Assembly (NCBI GenBank): GCA_044238145.1
Contig: JBIIDT010000005.1
Span: forward strand, 7,001 to 71,000
Direction of reading: 5' to 3'
Source: QWPN01 sp044238145
GTDB taxonomy: Bacteria; Planctomycetota; Planctomycetia; Pirellulales; UBA1268
DNA: 64,000 bases
In this document: positions 8,074-16,575 of the stretch, one piece after another
Position numbering within the stretch: the stretch's first letter is position 1
Layout: each line of letters begins with the position of its first letter
Made by a program: the position numbers and the translations under genes
Notes under the pieces: model-generated
Database searches by the model: none
Told to the model about the DNA's origin: nothing
Seen by the model: only the letters and a program-made list of their open reading frames with translations

Positions 8074-11000
8074 GGGACGTACGTGATGCCGGTCGCCGAC
8101 GAGAGATCCACGTCGCCGAGCGCGTTCTGGGCGATCCGGTTGCGGATCACCCGCGTCCGGCTGCAGTCGCCCACGGCCAGCAGCCCGTAGCCGGCGCTGG
8201 TCACGATTCCGTTGCCGGCGCCGGCAAGGCTGCCTCCCACGAGCAGGTCGGTGGCCGCGTTGAGCAACAGGCCGTTCACCCCGCTGTCGATGATGGAGTT
8301 GGCCGCGATCATCGTGCCCCGGGAGTTCCCTGCCACCGAGATGCCGTTGCGGCCGTTCGACACGATCGCATTGCCGGCCCCCGGGGCGCCGATCGTGTTT
8401 CCCGTCGCGGCCACGAGCGTGATGCCGTCGAGCAGGTTGCCCCGGATCTCGTTGCCGAGCACGACGTTGCCGCTCGAGCCGGAGATGGTGAGGCCCGCCC
8501 CGGTGTTCGTCAGGATGCGGTTGGCCATGAAGGGCTGCGTGCCGCCGAGGATCGTGCCTGTGGTGCCCGGGCCCACGAAGATCCCGCCGAGGGCGTTCGG
8601 AATGGGGTCGGTGGGCACGAATCCGGCCCCGATGACGGAGTTGAAGATCCGGTTGTTGCGAGCCCGGCCGGTGATCTCGAGGCCGTAACGGAGGTTGCCC
8701 GAGAGGTGGACCTTCGTCTCCACCGAAGGCTGGAACCCGCCGATCGCGTTGCCGTGGGCGTCGTCGGTGATCACCAGCCCGCTGCCATAATTGGGGATGG
8801 CATACAAGATGGCGGCGTTGGTGCCGGCGGCGGTGTCCTCGATCGTCACGCCCGTGGCCTTGCCGCCGATCACGATCCCGTTGCCGTAGTTGCCCGCCAC
8901 GAGGCAGGTGCGGATCGTGTTGTCGCCGCCGGTGGCCGTGATCCGGACGCCGTCGAGCCGGTTCGGAGCCGCCCCGCCGAAGGCCACCATCCCCACGAAG
9001 CTGTTGAAGGCGACGAAGCCGCTCGCCTTCCCGGCGACCTCGATGCCGTAGCGGTTGTTGCCCGAGTTGACGTTGCCGAGTGGAATCGGCCCGCCGACGA
9101 TCGTGCGAGCCGAGGTGCCGTTGACCAGGATGCCGTCGCCACCGTTGGCCACGACCGTGGCGTTGTCGGCGCCCACGCCCGTGAAGTTGGCCTGCACGGT
9201 GGTGTCGTTCGAGTTCGTGATCCGCAGGCCGTTGCCGCCGTTCCCCGAGAGCACGTTGTAGAACACGAACGGCGACTGGCGGAACGTGGTGCCGAGGAGC
9301 GAGTTGCCACTGGCGCCCACGATCGCCACGCCGTCGGCCGCGTTGCCCAGGGCCGCGTTGCCGGAGGCCGTGGTGCCGACGAAGTTGCCGGCCAGCGTGT
9401 TGGCCGTGGCGCCGCCGTTGATCAGCACGCCGTTGGCCCGATTCCCTGAGATCAGGTTGCCCTGCGGGGGCCGCACGAACACGCCGCCCGTCGGGTCGTT
9501 GGCGGCGGACGCCTTGCCACCGATCATGTTTCCACTGGCGCCGCCCGTGACGAGGACGCCGTTCGCGAGGTTGGGGACGGCGGCCTGCCCCGAGAAGGCG
9601 GTGCCGATCAGGTTCATGGCCACGACATTGTCGGCCCCGCCCGCGATCGTCACGCCGTTGCCGCGGTTGCCGGAGATCACGTTTGAGGGCTGGAAGCCGA
9701 CGTTCACCTCGGCCTGGTAACTGGCCGAGCCGCTCTCGCCCAGCACGATCCCGACCACGGCGTTGCCGTAGACCGAGTTGGCGCTCGGCAGGCCGTCCAC
9801 GCCCGTGACCGACTCCGGCGGCGCGAGGTCCACCCAGGCCATGTCGCCGAACGAGCCGTCGGTCTGGCGGACGACGGTGGCCAGGCCGCTCGACACGATC
9901 TCGCCGGAAACGTAGCCGCTGCCCGAGAGCGTGTAGACGCCCTTCTCCACGCTGCTGATGCCCATGAAGTGGGTGCCGACCGTGACCTGGTCGGGGCTCT
10001 GGTAGCTGTAGGCCCGCCAGTTGGAGAAGGTGCCGCTCACGCGGTCGTAGTCGATCAGCGAGGCCATGCCGATCGGCTGGAGGCGGTCGTCGGCGTTGTT
10101 GACCGGCAGCTGGGAAAAGCCGCCGGCGATCGTGTAACTCCCGTCGCCGTTGTCCCAGATGCCGTAGGCGGTGTTGGAGATCGAGCCGGGGAAGACGATG
10201 TCGGTGAACGCTCCCGACTCGAAGTCGTAGATGTACGCCCGGCCGGCTTCGGTTTCCGAGGTGGTGGCGATGTCATTGCCCACCGCCAGCCCACCCATCG
10301 TGCTGTGGACGTAGTTGAACTCCGAGGCGATCGAGATCGTCTCGTAGTTGGATGGATCGGCCGCGTCGGCGGCCATCGTGGCGAGGTTGCCGCGGAAGGC
10401 GAAGCCGAAGCGGGTCTCGTCGTTCGGGAGCACGTAGGTGCCCACGAGCAGCACCTCGCCATCGCCCAGGTAGTCGGGGCCGTAGACGCTCGTGCTCTCG
10501 GCGCCGGGATAGTTGATCGCGTAGGCGTCGCCTCCGTCGCCATCGAGCGGGCCGACGTAGAGCAGGCCGCTCGTCACGCCGCCGGAGGCGGTCGAGCCGG
10601 TGATCAGGTAGTCGCCGTTGTCGAGGCCGCGGATGCCCGTCCAGGACTCGACCGGCAGGGAGACGTCGGCGGTGTTGGAGTAGTCGATGCCGGTCACCGG
10701 ATCGGCGTGGCCGACGAGGTTGCCCGTGGCCCCGGCCTCGATCCGGACGCCGTCGCCACCGTTGGCGAGGGCGGCCGCGCCGGTGATCGTGGTACCGATC
10801 TGGTTCCAGGCAACCACGTTGCCATCGCCCAGGATTCGCACACCGTGCCCCTTGTTGCCGCTGATCAGGTTGCCGCCCGGCGTGACCGTCGCCTGGTAGG
10901 CGTTCACGCCGGCGCTCGACGGATCGATGCCCACCACCGCGTTGCCATACACGGAGTCGGCGAAGGCCGCCCCGCCCGCCACGGGCGGCACGAGGTCGGT

Positions 11001-12461
11001 CCACTGCATCTCGCCGAACGAGCCGTCGGCGTTGCGATGCACGGTCACGAAGCCGGCAATCGTGCCGGCCTCGGTGGCGGCCGTGGCGGCGAGCGTGTAC
11101 TTCCCCGGCTCGACGCCGCTGATGCCCTCGAAGTGCGTGATACCCGACGGGCCGCCCGAGGGCGGCGTGTAGGTGAACGACTTCCAGTTCGAGAACTGCC
11201 CCGTGGCCGAGTCGAAGTCGACGAGCAGGGCCTGCGAGAGCGGCTGGTTCGGGTTCAGCAGGTTGTTGATCGGGCTGTTGGCGTAGCCACCGCAGATCGT
11301 GTAGCTCGTGCCGCCGTTGTGCCAGATGCCGTAGGCCGTGTTGGCCGCGGAGCCGGGGTAGACCATGCTCGGCACGAGATACGTGGCGTTGACCGCGTCG
11401 TAGACGTAAGCCCGCCCCCCGCCGGCCGGCAGGCCGCCCGACGTGGAACTGTCGTAGTTGCCCACGACCAGGCCGCCCGACGTGCTGTGCGGCACGTTCC
11501 AGGTGGCGGTCTGCGTGGGGAACGGCAGCGACACGTAGTTGGCGGCCGTGCCTACGTCGTTCACGGTGCCGGTGAACAGGAAGCCCAGTTCGTTGGCCGC
11601 GTTGGTGTTGGAGTACGTCCCCACGATCCGCAGCTGCCCGTTGCCGAGGTTGTCAGCGGAGTAGGCCGTGGTGCCGTCGGTCGTCTGGCTCGGCTGATCG
11701 GGCATCACCATCACGTAGCCCGCGCCTCCCTCGGCGGTGATCGGGCCGACGTACAGCAGGCCGGCCGTCTCGCTCGAGGCGTTCGGGTTCGTGGTCGTCC
11801 CCGTGATCAGGTACTGCCCCGGCGTGCCGGCCGTCGTCAGCCCCTGCCAGCCGGCGACCGGGAGCGTGCCGCCGGCCGCGGCAGTCACGCTCGGCGTGAC
11901 GTCGTAGGCGATCGCCGTCTCGAGGCCGATCTCGTTGGCCGAGCCGCGGGCCGTGACGACCACGCCGCCCCCCGCGCTCGGCGCCGCGGTGCTGCCGTCG
12001 GCCAGGACGCCGATGAAGTTGCCGGCCAGCACGATTCCAGAGGCGTCGAGCGTCACGCCGGCCCCGCTCGCCCGCACGAGCGACAGGTTGGACAGCGAGG
12101 AGCCGTCGCTCCCGGGCGCGAACCGCAGCCCGGACTGCCCGCGGAAGTTGACGGTCACGCGAGGTGAGCCGACGAAGCCGGGCGCCGTCGCGCCTTCGAT
12201 CGCGACGGCATCGCTGATCGCGGGCAGGGCCGATGAGAGCGGGATCGTGCCGGCGACCGCGAAGGCGATCTCGTCGGCGCCTGAAGTGGCATTGGCCTGC
12301 TGGATCGCGGACCGCAGCGAGCCGGCCCCGGCATTCAGCAGGTTCGTGACCGTGAACGTCGCCAGCAGGGCCCGCGACTCGAGCTGCTCGCCGCGCGGCG
12401 CGACCGGACGGCGGACACGGGACGGAAGCCGGCGGCGGAACAGGCTGGCGAGCGAACGCAT
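8070..12461 (-). CDS. Giant secreted beta-helix repeat protein with LEPR-like N-terminus
   Basis: A 1463-residue protein, likely surface-exposed or secreted. The N-terminus is Arg-rich (MRSLASLFRRRLPSR) and carries RGEQLESRALLA, close to the LEPR-XLL motif of planctomycete surface proteins. Next comes a CSLREA-like opening (TVTNLLNAGAGSLRSAIQQAN) and many right-handed parallel beta-helix coils of the form GNxIxGNxxxGVxI. Two ~300-residue blocks (about residues 185-530 and 590-940) interrupt the helix and resemble each other (YLITGTT/YLITGST, GLLYVGP, SNTAYGIW, GISGVEPGKY/GISSVEKGVY). The ATG at 12461 is chosen for GGAG 9 nt upstream; ATG 12521 is possible. Ligand or substrate is unknown. Confidence 0.8.
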   Translation of the reverse strand: MRSLASLFRRRLPSRVRRPVAPRGEQLESRALLATFTVTNLLNAGAGSLRSAIQQANATSGADEIAFAVAGTIPLSSALPAISDAVAIEGATAPGFVGSPRVTVNFRGQSGLRFAPGSDGSSLSNLSLVRASGAGVTLDASGIVLAGNFIGVLADGSTAAPSAGGGVVVTARGSANEIGLETAIAYDVTPSVTAAAGGTLPVAGWQGLTTAGTPGQYLITGTTTNPNASSETAGLLYVGPITAEGGAGYVMVMPDQPSQTTDGTTAYSADNLGNGQLRIVGTYSNTNAANELGFLFTGTVNDVGTAANYVSLPFPTQTATWNVPHSTSGGLVVGNYDSSTSGGLPAGGGRAYVYDAVNATYLVPSMVYPGSAANTAYGIWHNGGTSYTICGGYANSPINNLLNPNQPLSQALLVDFDSATGQFSNWKSFTYTPPSGGPSGITHFEGISGVEPGKYTLAATAATEAGTIAGFVTVHRNADGSFGEMQWTDLVPPVAGGAAFADSVYGNAVVGIDPSSAGVNAYQATVTPGGNLISGNKGHGVRILGDGNVVAWNQIGTTITGAAALANGGDGVRIEAGATGNLVGHADPVTGIDYSNTADVSLPVESWTGIRGLDNGDYLITGSTASGGVTSGLLYVGPLDGDGGDAYAINYPGAESTSVYGPDYLGDGEVLLVGTYVLPNDETRFGFAFRGNLATMAADAADPSNYETISIASEFNYVHSTMGGLAVGNDIATTSETEAGRAYIYDFESGAFTDIVFPGSISNTAYGIWDNGDGSYTIAGGFSQLPVNNADDRLQPIGMASLIDYDRVSGTFSNWRAYSYQSPDQVTVGTHFMGISSVEKGVYTLSGSGYVSGEIVSSGLATVVRQTDGSFGDMAWVDLAPPESVTGVDGLPSANSVYGNAVVGIVLGESGSASYQAEVNVGFQPSNVISGNRGNGVTIAGGADNVVAMNLIGTAFSGQAAVPNLANGVLVTGGASGNMIGGKASAANDPTGGVFVRPPQGNLISGNRANGVLINGGATANTLAGNFVGTTASGNAALGNAADGVAIVGASGNSLLGTTFRQSPFVFYNVLSGNGGNGLRITNSNDTTVQANFTGVGADNATVVANGGDGILVNGTSARTIVGGPIPLGNVNSGNNRYGIEVAGKASGFVAFNSFVGMVAFGGAAPNRLDGVRITATGGDNTIRTCLVAGNYGNGIVIGGKATGVTIEDTAAGTNAAILYAIPNYGSGLVITDDAHGNAIGGFQPSVETKVHLSGNLRYGLEITGRARNNRIFNSVIGAGFVPTDPIPNALGGIFVGPGTTGTILGGTQPFMANRILTNTGAGLTISGSSGNVVLGNEIRGNLLDGITLVAATGNTIGAPGAGNAIVSNGRNGISVAGNSRGTMIAANSIIDSGVNGLLLNAATDLLVGGSLAGAGNGIVTSAGYGLLAVGDCSRTRVIRNRIAQNALGDVDLSSATGITYVP

Positions 12462-12576
12462 GGGAAGGGGCTCCGGAGACCGACGCTTTCGGGAACCCCC
12501 CGAAAACGCTGCAGAAGACATACCATCGCCACCCGCCCGACTCAACGTGCCGGTTTCGCGCGCCCCGCGCCGGGCA

Positions 12577-14175
12577 TCAGGCCACAGGTCCCGCGGCGGT
12601 CACGGCGGGGCCGGCCTCGGCGGCGTAGACGGCGAAGTTGTCCTTGAACTTCGCGGCCAGCCGGCGGGCCGCCGCCTCCCACGCGGCCTCGTCGGCCCAG
12701 GCCCGGCGCGGCACGAGCAGGTTCTCGGCGACTCCCGGCACGCGGGTCACGGCGTCCAGGCCGAAGATCGCCTCGCGGTGCACCGGGGCGGCGTCGAGCG
12801 CGCCGGCGTTGATCGCGTCGATGATCCGGCGGGTGCTCGCCAGGTCGATCCGCGTGCCGACGCCGTACGCCCCTCCCGTCCAGCCCGTGTTGACGAGCCA
12901 CGCGCGGGCGTCGTGGCGCCGGAGTTTCTCCGCCAGCAGCCGCGCGTAGACGGCCGGGTGCCGCACGAGGAAGGCGGCGCTGAAGCAGGCGGAAAAGGCG
13001 ACCTGCGGCTCCGACACGCCCATCTCCGTGCCCGCCACCCGCGCCGTGTAGCCGGAGAGGAAGTGGTACATCGCCTGCTCCCGCGACAGCCGGCTGACCG
13101 GCGGCAGCACGCCCGAGGCGTCGCAGGTGAGGAAGATCACGTGCCGCGGATGCGGCCCCACGCACGGCACCTGGGCGTTGTCGATGAACTCGATCGGGTA
13201 GGCGGCCCGGGTGTTCTCCGTGATGGCGCTCGAGTCGTAGTCGACGCGGCGGGTCTCCGGATCGAAGACCACGTTCTCGAGCACGGTGCCGAAGCGGATC
13301 GCCCGCCAGATCTCCGGCTCGCGGCTGGCGGCGAGGTGGATGCACTTGGCGTAGCAGCCTCCCTCGACGTTGAACACGCCGGCGTCGCCCCAGCCGTGCT
13401 CGTCGTCGCCGATCAGCCGCCGGGCCGGGTCGGCCGAGAGCGTGGTTTTGCCGGTGCCCGAGAGGCCGAAGAACAGCGACACGTCGCCGGGCCGGCCGTC
13501 CGCGGCGATCCCCTGGTTGGCCGAGCAGTGCATCGAGAGCACGCCGCGGCCCGGGAGCCGCCAGTGCATGTAGGTGAACACGCCCTTCTTCATCTCCCCG
13601 GCGTACTCGGTGCCGAGGATCACCTGCTCGTGCCGCTCCAGCGACAGGTCGATGCTCGTCCGGCTGGTCATGTGGGTCGTGTGCGGGTTGGCCGGGAACT
13701 GGCCGGCGTTGTAGATCACGTAGTCCGGCGTGCCGAACTCCCGCAGTTCGTCGAGCGTGGGGCGGATGAGCATGTTCTGCATGTACAGCGCGTGGTAGGC
13801 GCGGCCGCAGAGCACGCGGACCTTGATCCGGCAGTCGGGATCCCAGCCGGCGTAGCCGTCGCAGACGTAGACCCGGTCGCGGGTGTTGAGGTAGTCGATC
13901 GCCCGCTGCCGGTTGAGCAGGAAGGTGTGGTCGTCGATCGGATGGTTGACGCTGCCCCACCAGACGTCGGCCTCCGACTCCGGCGCCCGCACCACGTGCT
14001 TGTCTGCGGGGCTGCGGCCCGTCTTGGCGCCGGAGCGGATCGCGATCGCCCCGGTCGACATGATGGCCGCCGCCTCGCGGGAGACGGCATCCTCGTAGAG
14101 CCGTCCCGGCGGGGCGTTGCGGATCACGAGCGGGACGGCGATCTCATGCGGCGACAGGTCGACCGGCAGGGGCAT
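12577..14175 (-). CDS. pckA: Phosphoenolpyruvate carboxykinase (ATP)
   Basis: A 532-residue gluconeogenic enzyme converting oxaloacetate and ATP to PEP, CO2 and ADP; the length is normal for the family. Visible are the substrate-site SGAKTGRSPADKH (~48-60), the P-loop GLSGTGKTT (237-245), the metal-binding GDDEHGWG (~256-263) and the adenine-side ITENTRAAYP (~310). The ATG at 14175 has GGAG 6 nt upstream. It overlaps the end of the upstream membrane-protein gene by 32 nt. A 115-nt gap separates it from the beta-helix gene downstream. Confidence 0.97.
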   Translation of the reverse strand: MPLPVDLSPHEIAVPLVIRNAPPGRLYEDAVSREAAAIMSTGAIAIRSGAKTGRSPADKHVVRAPESEADVWWGSVNHPIDDHTFLLNRQRAIDYLNTRDRVYVCDGYAGWDPDCRIKVRVLCGRAYHALYMQNMLIRPTLDELREFGTPDYVIYNAGQFPANPHTTHMTSRTSIDLSLERHEQVILGTEYAGEMKKGVFTYMHWRLPGRGVLSMHCSANQGIAADGRPGDVSLFFGLSGTGKTTLSADPARRLIGDDEHGWGDAGVFNVEGGCYAKCIHLAASREPEIWRAIRFGTVLENVVFDPETRRVDYDSSAITENTRAAYPIEFIDNAQVPCVGPHPRHVIFLTCDASGVLPPVSRLSREQAMYHFLSGYTARVAGTEMGVSEPQVAFSACFSAAFLVRHPAVYARLLAEKLRRHDARAWLVNTGWTGGAYGVGTRIDLASTRRIIDAINAGALDAAPVHREAIFGLDAVTRVPGVAENLLVPRRAWADEAAWEAAARRLAAKFKDNFAVYAAEAGPAVTAAGPVA

Positions 14176-14848
14176 GACTGGCTCCGGAGGCGGGGACGGC
14201 GCGGGCAGGGGGCGACGACGGGACCGGGCCCTGAGCGGCCGCCGGCCAGGCGAGCCAGGCGGCGGCGGCCACGAGCAGGCCGCCGCAGCCGCCGAACACC
14301 GCAGCCCAGGGACTGCGGCGGACGCGGAGCCGGCGGACCGCCTGCCGGAGCCGGCGGCTGAACTCGGCCCAGCCCTCGGCGCTCGTCCGGCCGCCGAGGG
14401 CCACGATGCTCACGCTCCGCATCGCGCCGCGGCCGTCGAGGTGCACCTGGATGCCACGGCCGGGCAGGGCCGCCGTCTCCCCGGCCCAGCGGGCGGCGGG
14501 ATCGAGCGCCGTGACGACCTCCGCGACGACCGGCCGCAACTGCTCGGGCGTGATGTTGTAGACGACCAGCCGCGGCCGCGCGGCGAGCAGCACCCCGGCG
14601 AAGAGGAGGCCGGCCGCCAGCAGGAGCATCCCGGCCGCCCAGGCCGTGCCCCCGGCGACCGGCTGGACGAGCGCCAGTGGGCCGGCCACCACGAGCCCCG
14701 CGGCGGCCGCGGCCAGGAGCAGCAGGTCCCAGGAGCCGGGGAGCATCGAGGGCCGCCGCCGCAGGTGCACCGCGGCCAGGCCGAGCAGGTACGCCGCCAG
14801 CGGCACGAGCGCGGCCCACAGCGGCACGGCGGCGAACGACAGGGTCAT
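14144..14848 (-). CDS. Unknown membrane protein, 234 aa
   Basis: Not recognised as a named family. Hydrophobic helices lie at about residues 7-27, 40-62 and 66-90, followed by a soluble region (~95-180) containing VVYNITPEQLRPVV and VHLDGRGAMRSVSI, then a fourth helix at ~183-205 and a Pro/Ala-rich tail. The soluble middle resembles a small alpha/beta sensory or scaffold domain. It overlaps a 36-codon ORF at its start (ATGA) and pckA at its end, so it belongs to that operon. Confidence 0.65.
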   Translation of the reverse strand: MTLSFAAVPLWAALVPLAAYLLGLAAVHLRRRPSMLPGSWDLLLLAAAAAGLVVAGPLALVQPVAGGTAWAAGMLLLAAGLLFAGVLLAARPRLVVYNITPEQLRPVVAEVVTALDPAARWAGETAALPGRGIQVHLDGRGAMRSVSIVALGGRTSAEGWAEFSRRLRQAVRRLRVRRSPWAAVFGGCGGLLVAAAAWLAWPAAAQGPVPSSPPARAVPASGASHAPAGRPVAA

Positions 14849-14955
14849 GACGCGGCCCGCCAGGCCAGCCAGGCGAGGAATGCCAGCCAGCCGGCTTCCA
14901 CCACCAGCGTCGCGACGCAGGCCGCGCGGGAGCCGCCGAGGCTGCGGTCGGTCAT
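14845..14955 (-). CDS. Putative 36-aa single-helix membrane protein
   Basis: ATG at 14953-14955 opens a 36-codon frame whose stop overlaps the next start in ATGA. The product is MTDRSLGGSRAACV followed by a single hydrophobic helix rich in Trp, Leu and Ala (about residues 12-33). It fits tightly between the Minf_1886-family gene (13 nt before) and the 234-aa membrane protein. Coupled spacing and a clear transmembrane segment support it; its length leaves room for chance. Confidence 0.5.
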   Translation of the reverse strand: MTDRSLGGSRAACVATLVVEAGWLAFLAWLAWRAAS

Positions 14956-14968
14956 CGGCCGGGCCCCC

Positions 14969-15457
14969 TCAGACGGGATCGGGCACCACGAACGCCAGGT
15001 CGCGACGGAAGCCCTCGGCGAAGTCGTAGACCCCGTGGAAGTCCTCCCGCCGATCGGCCCGGGTCTTGCGCATCTGCCCGATGTCGATCATGTTGAAGAC
15101 GATCGCGCCGAAGTCGTCGGTCGCCCGGATGCCCCAGGCGGCGAGCACCGTGGGGGCGAGGTATCCGTACTGCTGCAGGCCGTAGAGCCGGGCCGCCTCG
15201 CAGAGCTGCTGACCGGACACGTGCCGCTCCGCCTGCCGCTTGCGGCCGCGGCCGGTCCGCTGCCGCGGCTTCGGGGCCCCAGCGACCTCCGCCTCCGCCA
15301 GGGGCTCGAGGTCCTCGGCGGCCGGCTCCGCCCCCATGCCCAGCGACTCCTGGGCGAACGACAGCGCCTCCAGAACGAAGACGTAGGCGTCGATCGTGTA
15401 CCGCGGGTCCCGCTGCAACAGCTCGTGGAGCGGGTGGGAAGGATCGAGAAGCGGCAT
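14969..15457 (-). CDS. Minf_1886-family protein
   Basis: A 162-residue protein of a family largely restricted to Planctomycetes and Verrucomicrobia, function unknown. Family-typical segments are DPRYTIDAYVFVLEAL (~17-32), HVSGQQLCEAAR, YGYLAPTVLAAWGI, DDFGAIVFNMID and DFAEGFRRDLAF. A Lys/Arg-rich linker (GRGRKRQAERH, ~70-80) splits the two halves, consistent with nucleic-acid contact, though unproven. Start ATG 15457 has GGAG about 12 nt upstream. It is the second gene of the run beginning with the TIGR03009 gene (74-nt gap). Confidence 0.85.
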   Translation of the reverse strand: MPLLDPSHPLHELLQRDPRYTIDAYVFVLEALSFAQESLGMGAEPAAEDLEPLAEAEVAGAPKPRQRTGRGRKRQAERHVSGQQLCEAARLYGLQQYGYLAPTVLAAWGIRATDDFGAIVFNMIDIGQMRKTRADRREDFHGVYDFAEGFRRDLAFVVPDPV

Positions 15458-15531
15458 CCGTTCAGCTGGCTCCGGGCCCGGTGGGCAGACCGGAGTATAG
15501 CGGCCAGGCCGGCAGCGCCGATCGCGGCCGC

Positions 15532-16452
15532 TCAGCGCGGCAGATTCGCGGGCACCGGGGGCCGCGGGCCGGCGGGCGGCGGGGGCGGCGCGGACTGCAC
15601 GTCCTCGAGGACGTACTTGTAGCCCAACGGCGTCGTCGGCTTGGCGAAATCGCGGAACAGGTCGAGTCCCTTGTCGATGAGGCTCGTCCGCGGATCGAAC
15701 TGGTAGACGTCGCGGTCCTGGCCACCCGGCTTGTAGATCTGGATCGCGAACGGCATCAGGTCGCGGGCCTGGAGGATGAGCTCGACCTTGGAGAAGTTGG
15801 CCGCGTCGGCCTGGAACCGCGGCAGGGCCTCGAGCCAGATCTGGTCGGGGACGCCGGGCGGCGTGATGATCCGCATCCAGTACCGCTTCTTGAGCGTGTC
15901 GGCCTTGGCGCCGAAGACGAACGGCAGCGGGCCGTCGCTGATCGCCTTGCCGCGCATCTCGGGGGGCAGCTTCGTCTCCCGCAGCTGCCGGTCGGCGTGC
16001 CGAAACTCGAAGATGCTCTCGCCGTTGCACACCCAGTGCTCGCCCGCCTCGCCGCCGCGGACCTCGTACCGCCGCGTCTGCGGGTTCCACTGCTTCGACT
16101 GCTTGACGTGGAACAGCCCCTTGTCGGGCGCCCCGTACTTCAGCTCGCCCGTGCTCTCGGCGAAGGCCAGCCGCTCCCCCTTGTCGTCGGCCGGGCTCCA
16201 GGCGTTGTATTCCCACTTGTGAAACGTGCACGCCCAGGTCTTCACGGCGGCACTGCGGGCCTCCCAGGCGGCCAGCAGCTGGTCGAGCGCGGCCTGCTCC
16301 TGGGGGGCGAGGGCGGGAGGCTGCCGGGGTGCGGGGGGCTGCGGCGGCACGGCCTGCGGCGGCGGCGCGGCCTGGCCGAGGGCTGCGCCGGCCCACACGG
16401 CGACGAGCGTGGCCGCGGCGATGGGGCGGACGACGGCGGGGCGCAGGGGCAT
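15532..16452 (-). CDS. TIGR03009 family exported protein
   Basis: A 306-residue planctomycete-specific protein with a signal peptide (residues ~8-27) and a Pro/Gln-rich linker. The core matches the TIGR03009 family: FHKWEYN, GELKYGAPDKGLFHV, EHWVCNGESIFEF, PPEMRGKAISDGPLPFVFGAKAD, and LDAANF/FQADAANFSKVE-like segments. The fold is probably LolA/LppX-like, as in proteins that ferry lipid or sense outer-membrane cargo, but that is inference. The C-terminus is Pro-rich. It faces away from the plus-strand dehydrogenase, with 123 nt between starts. Confidence 0.85.
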   Translation of the reverse strand: MPLRPAVVRPIAAATLVAVWAGAALGQAAPPPQAVPPQPPAPRQPPALAPQEQAALDQLLAAWEARSAAVKTWACTFHKWEYNAWSPADDKGERLAFAESTGELKYGAPDKGLFHVKQSKQWNPQTRRYEVRGGEAGEHWVCNGESIFEFRHADRQLRETKLPPEMRGKAISDGPLPFVFGAKADTLKKRYWMRIITPPGVPDQIWLEALPRFQADAANFSKVELILQARDLMPFAIQIYKPGGQDRDVYQFDPRTSLIDKGLDLFRDFAKPTTPLGYKYVLEDVQSAPPPPPAGPRPPVPANLPR

Positions 16453-16575
16453 GGCGGGTCGCGGCTCCGGTGGTGGCGGGGGGGGACTGTAGCAGGGCCG
16501 GGTCGGCCGGGCGAGGCCGGTTCCGGCTACGATCAACCGCGATATCGGCCGCTTTTTCCCCGTGGAGCCCACGCC

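Noticed and set aside
9969..12167. 732-codon plus-strand frame opposite the beta-helix gene
   Set aside because: Antisense shadow with repeated Val/Gly/Arg content and no recognisable family.
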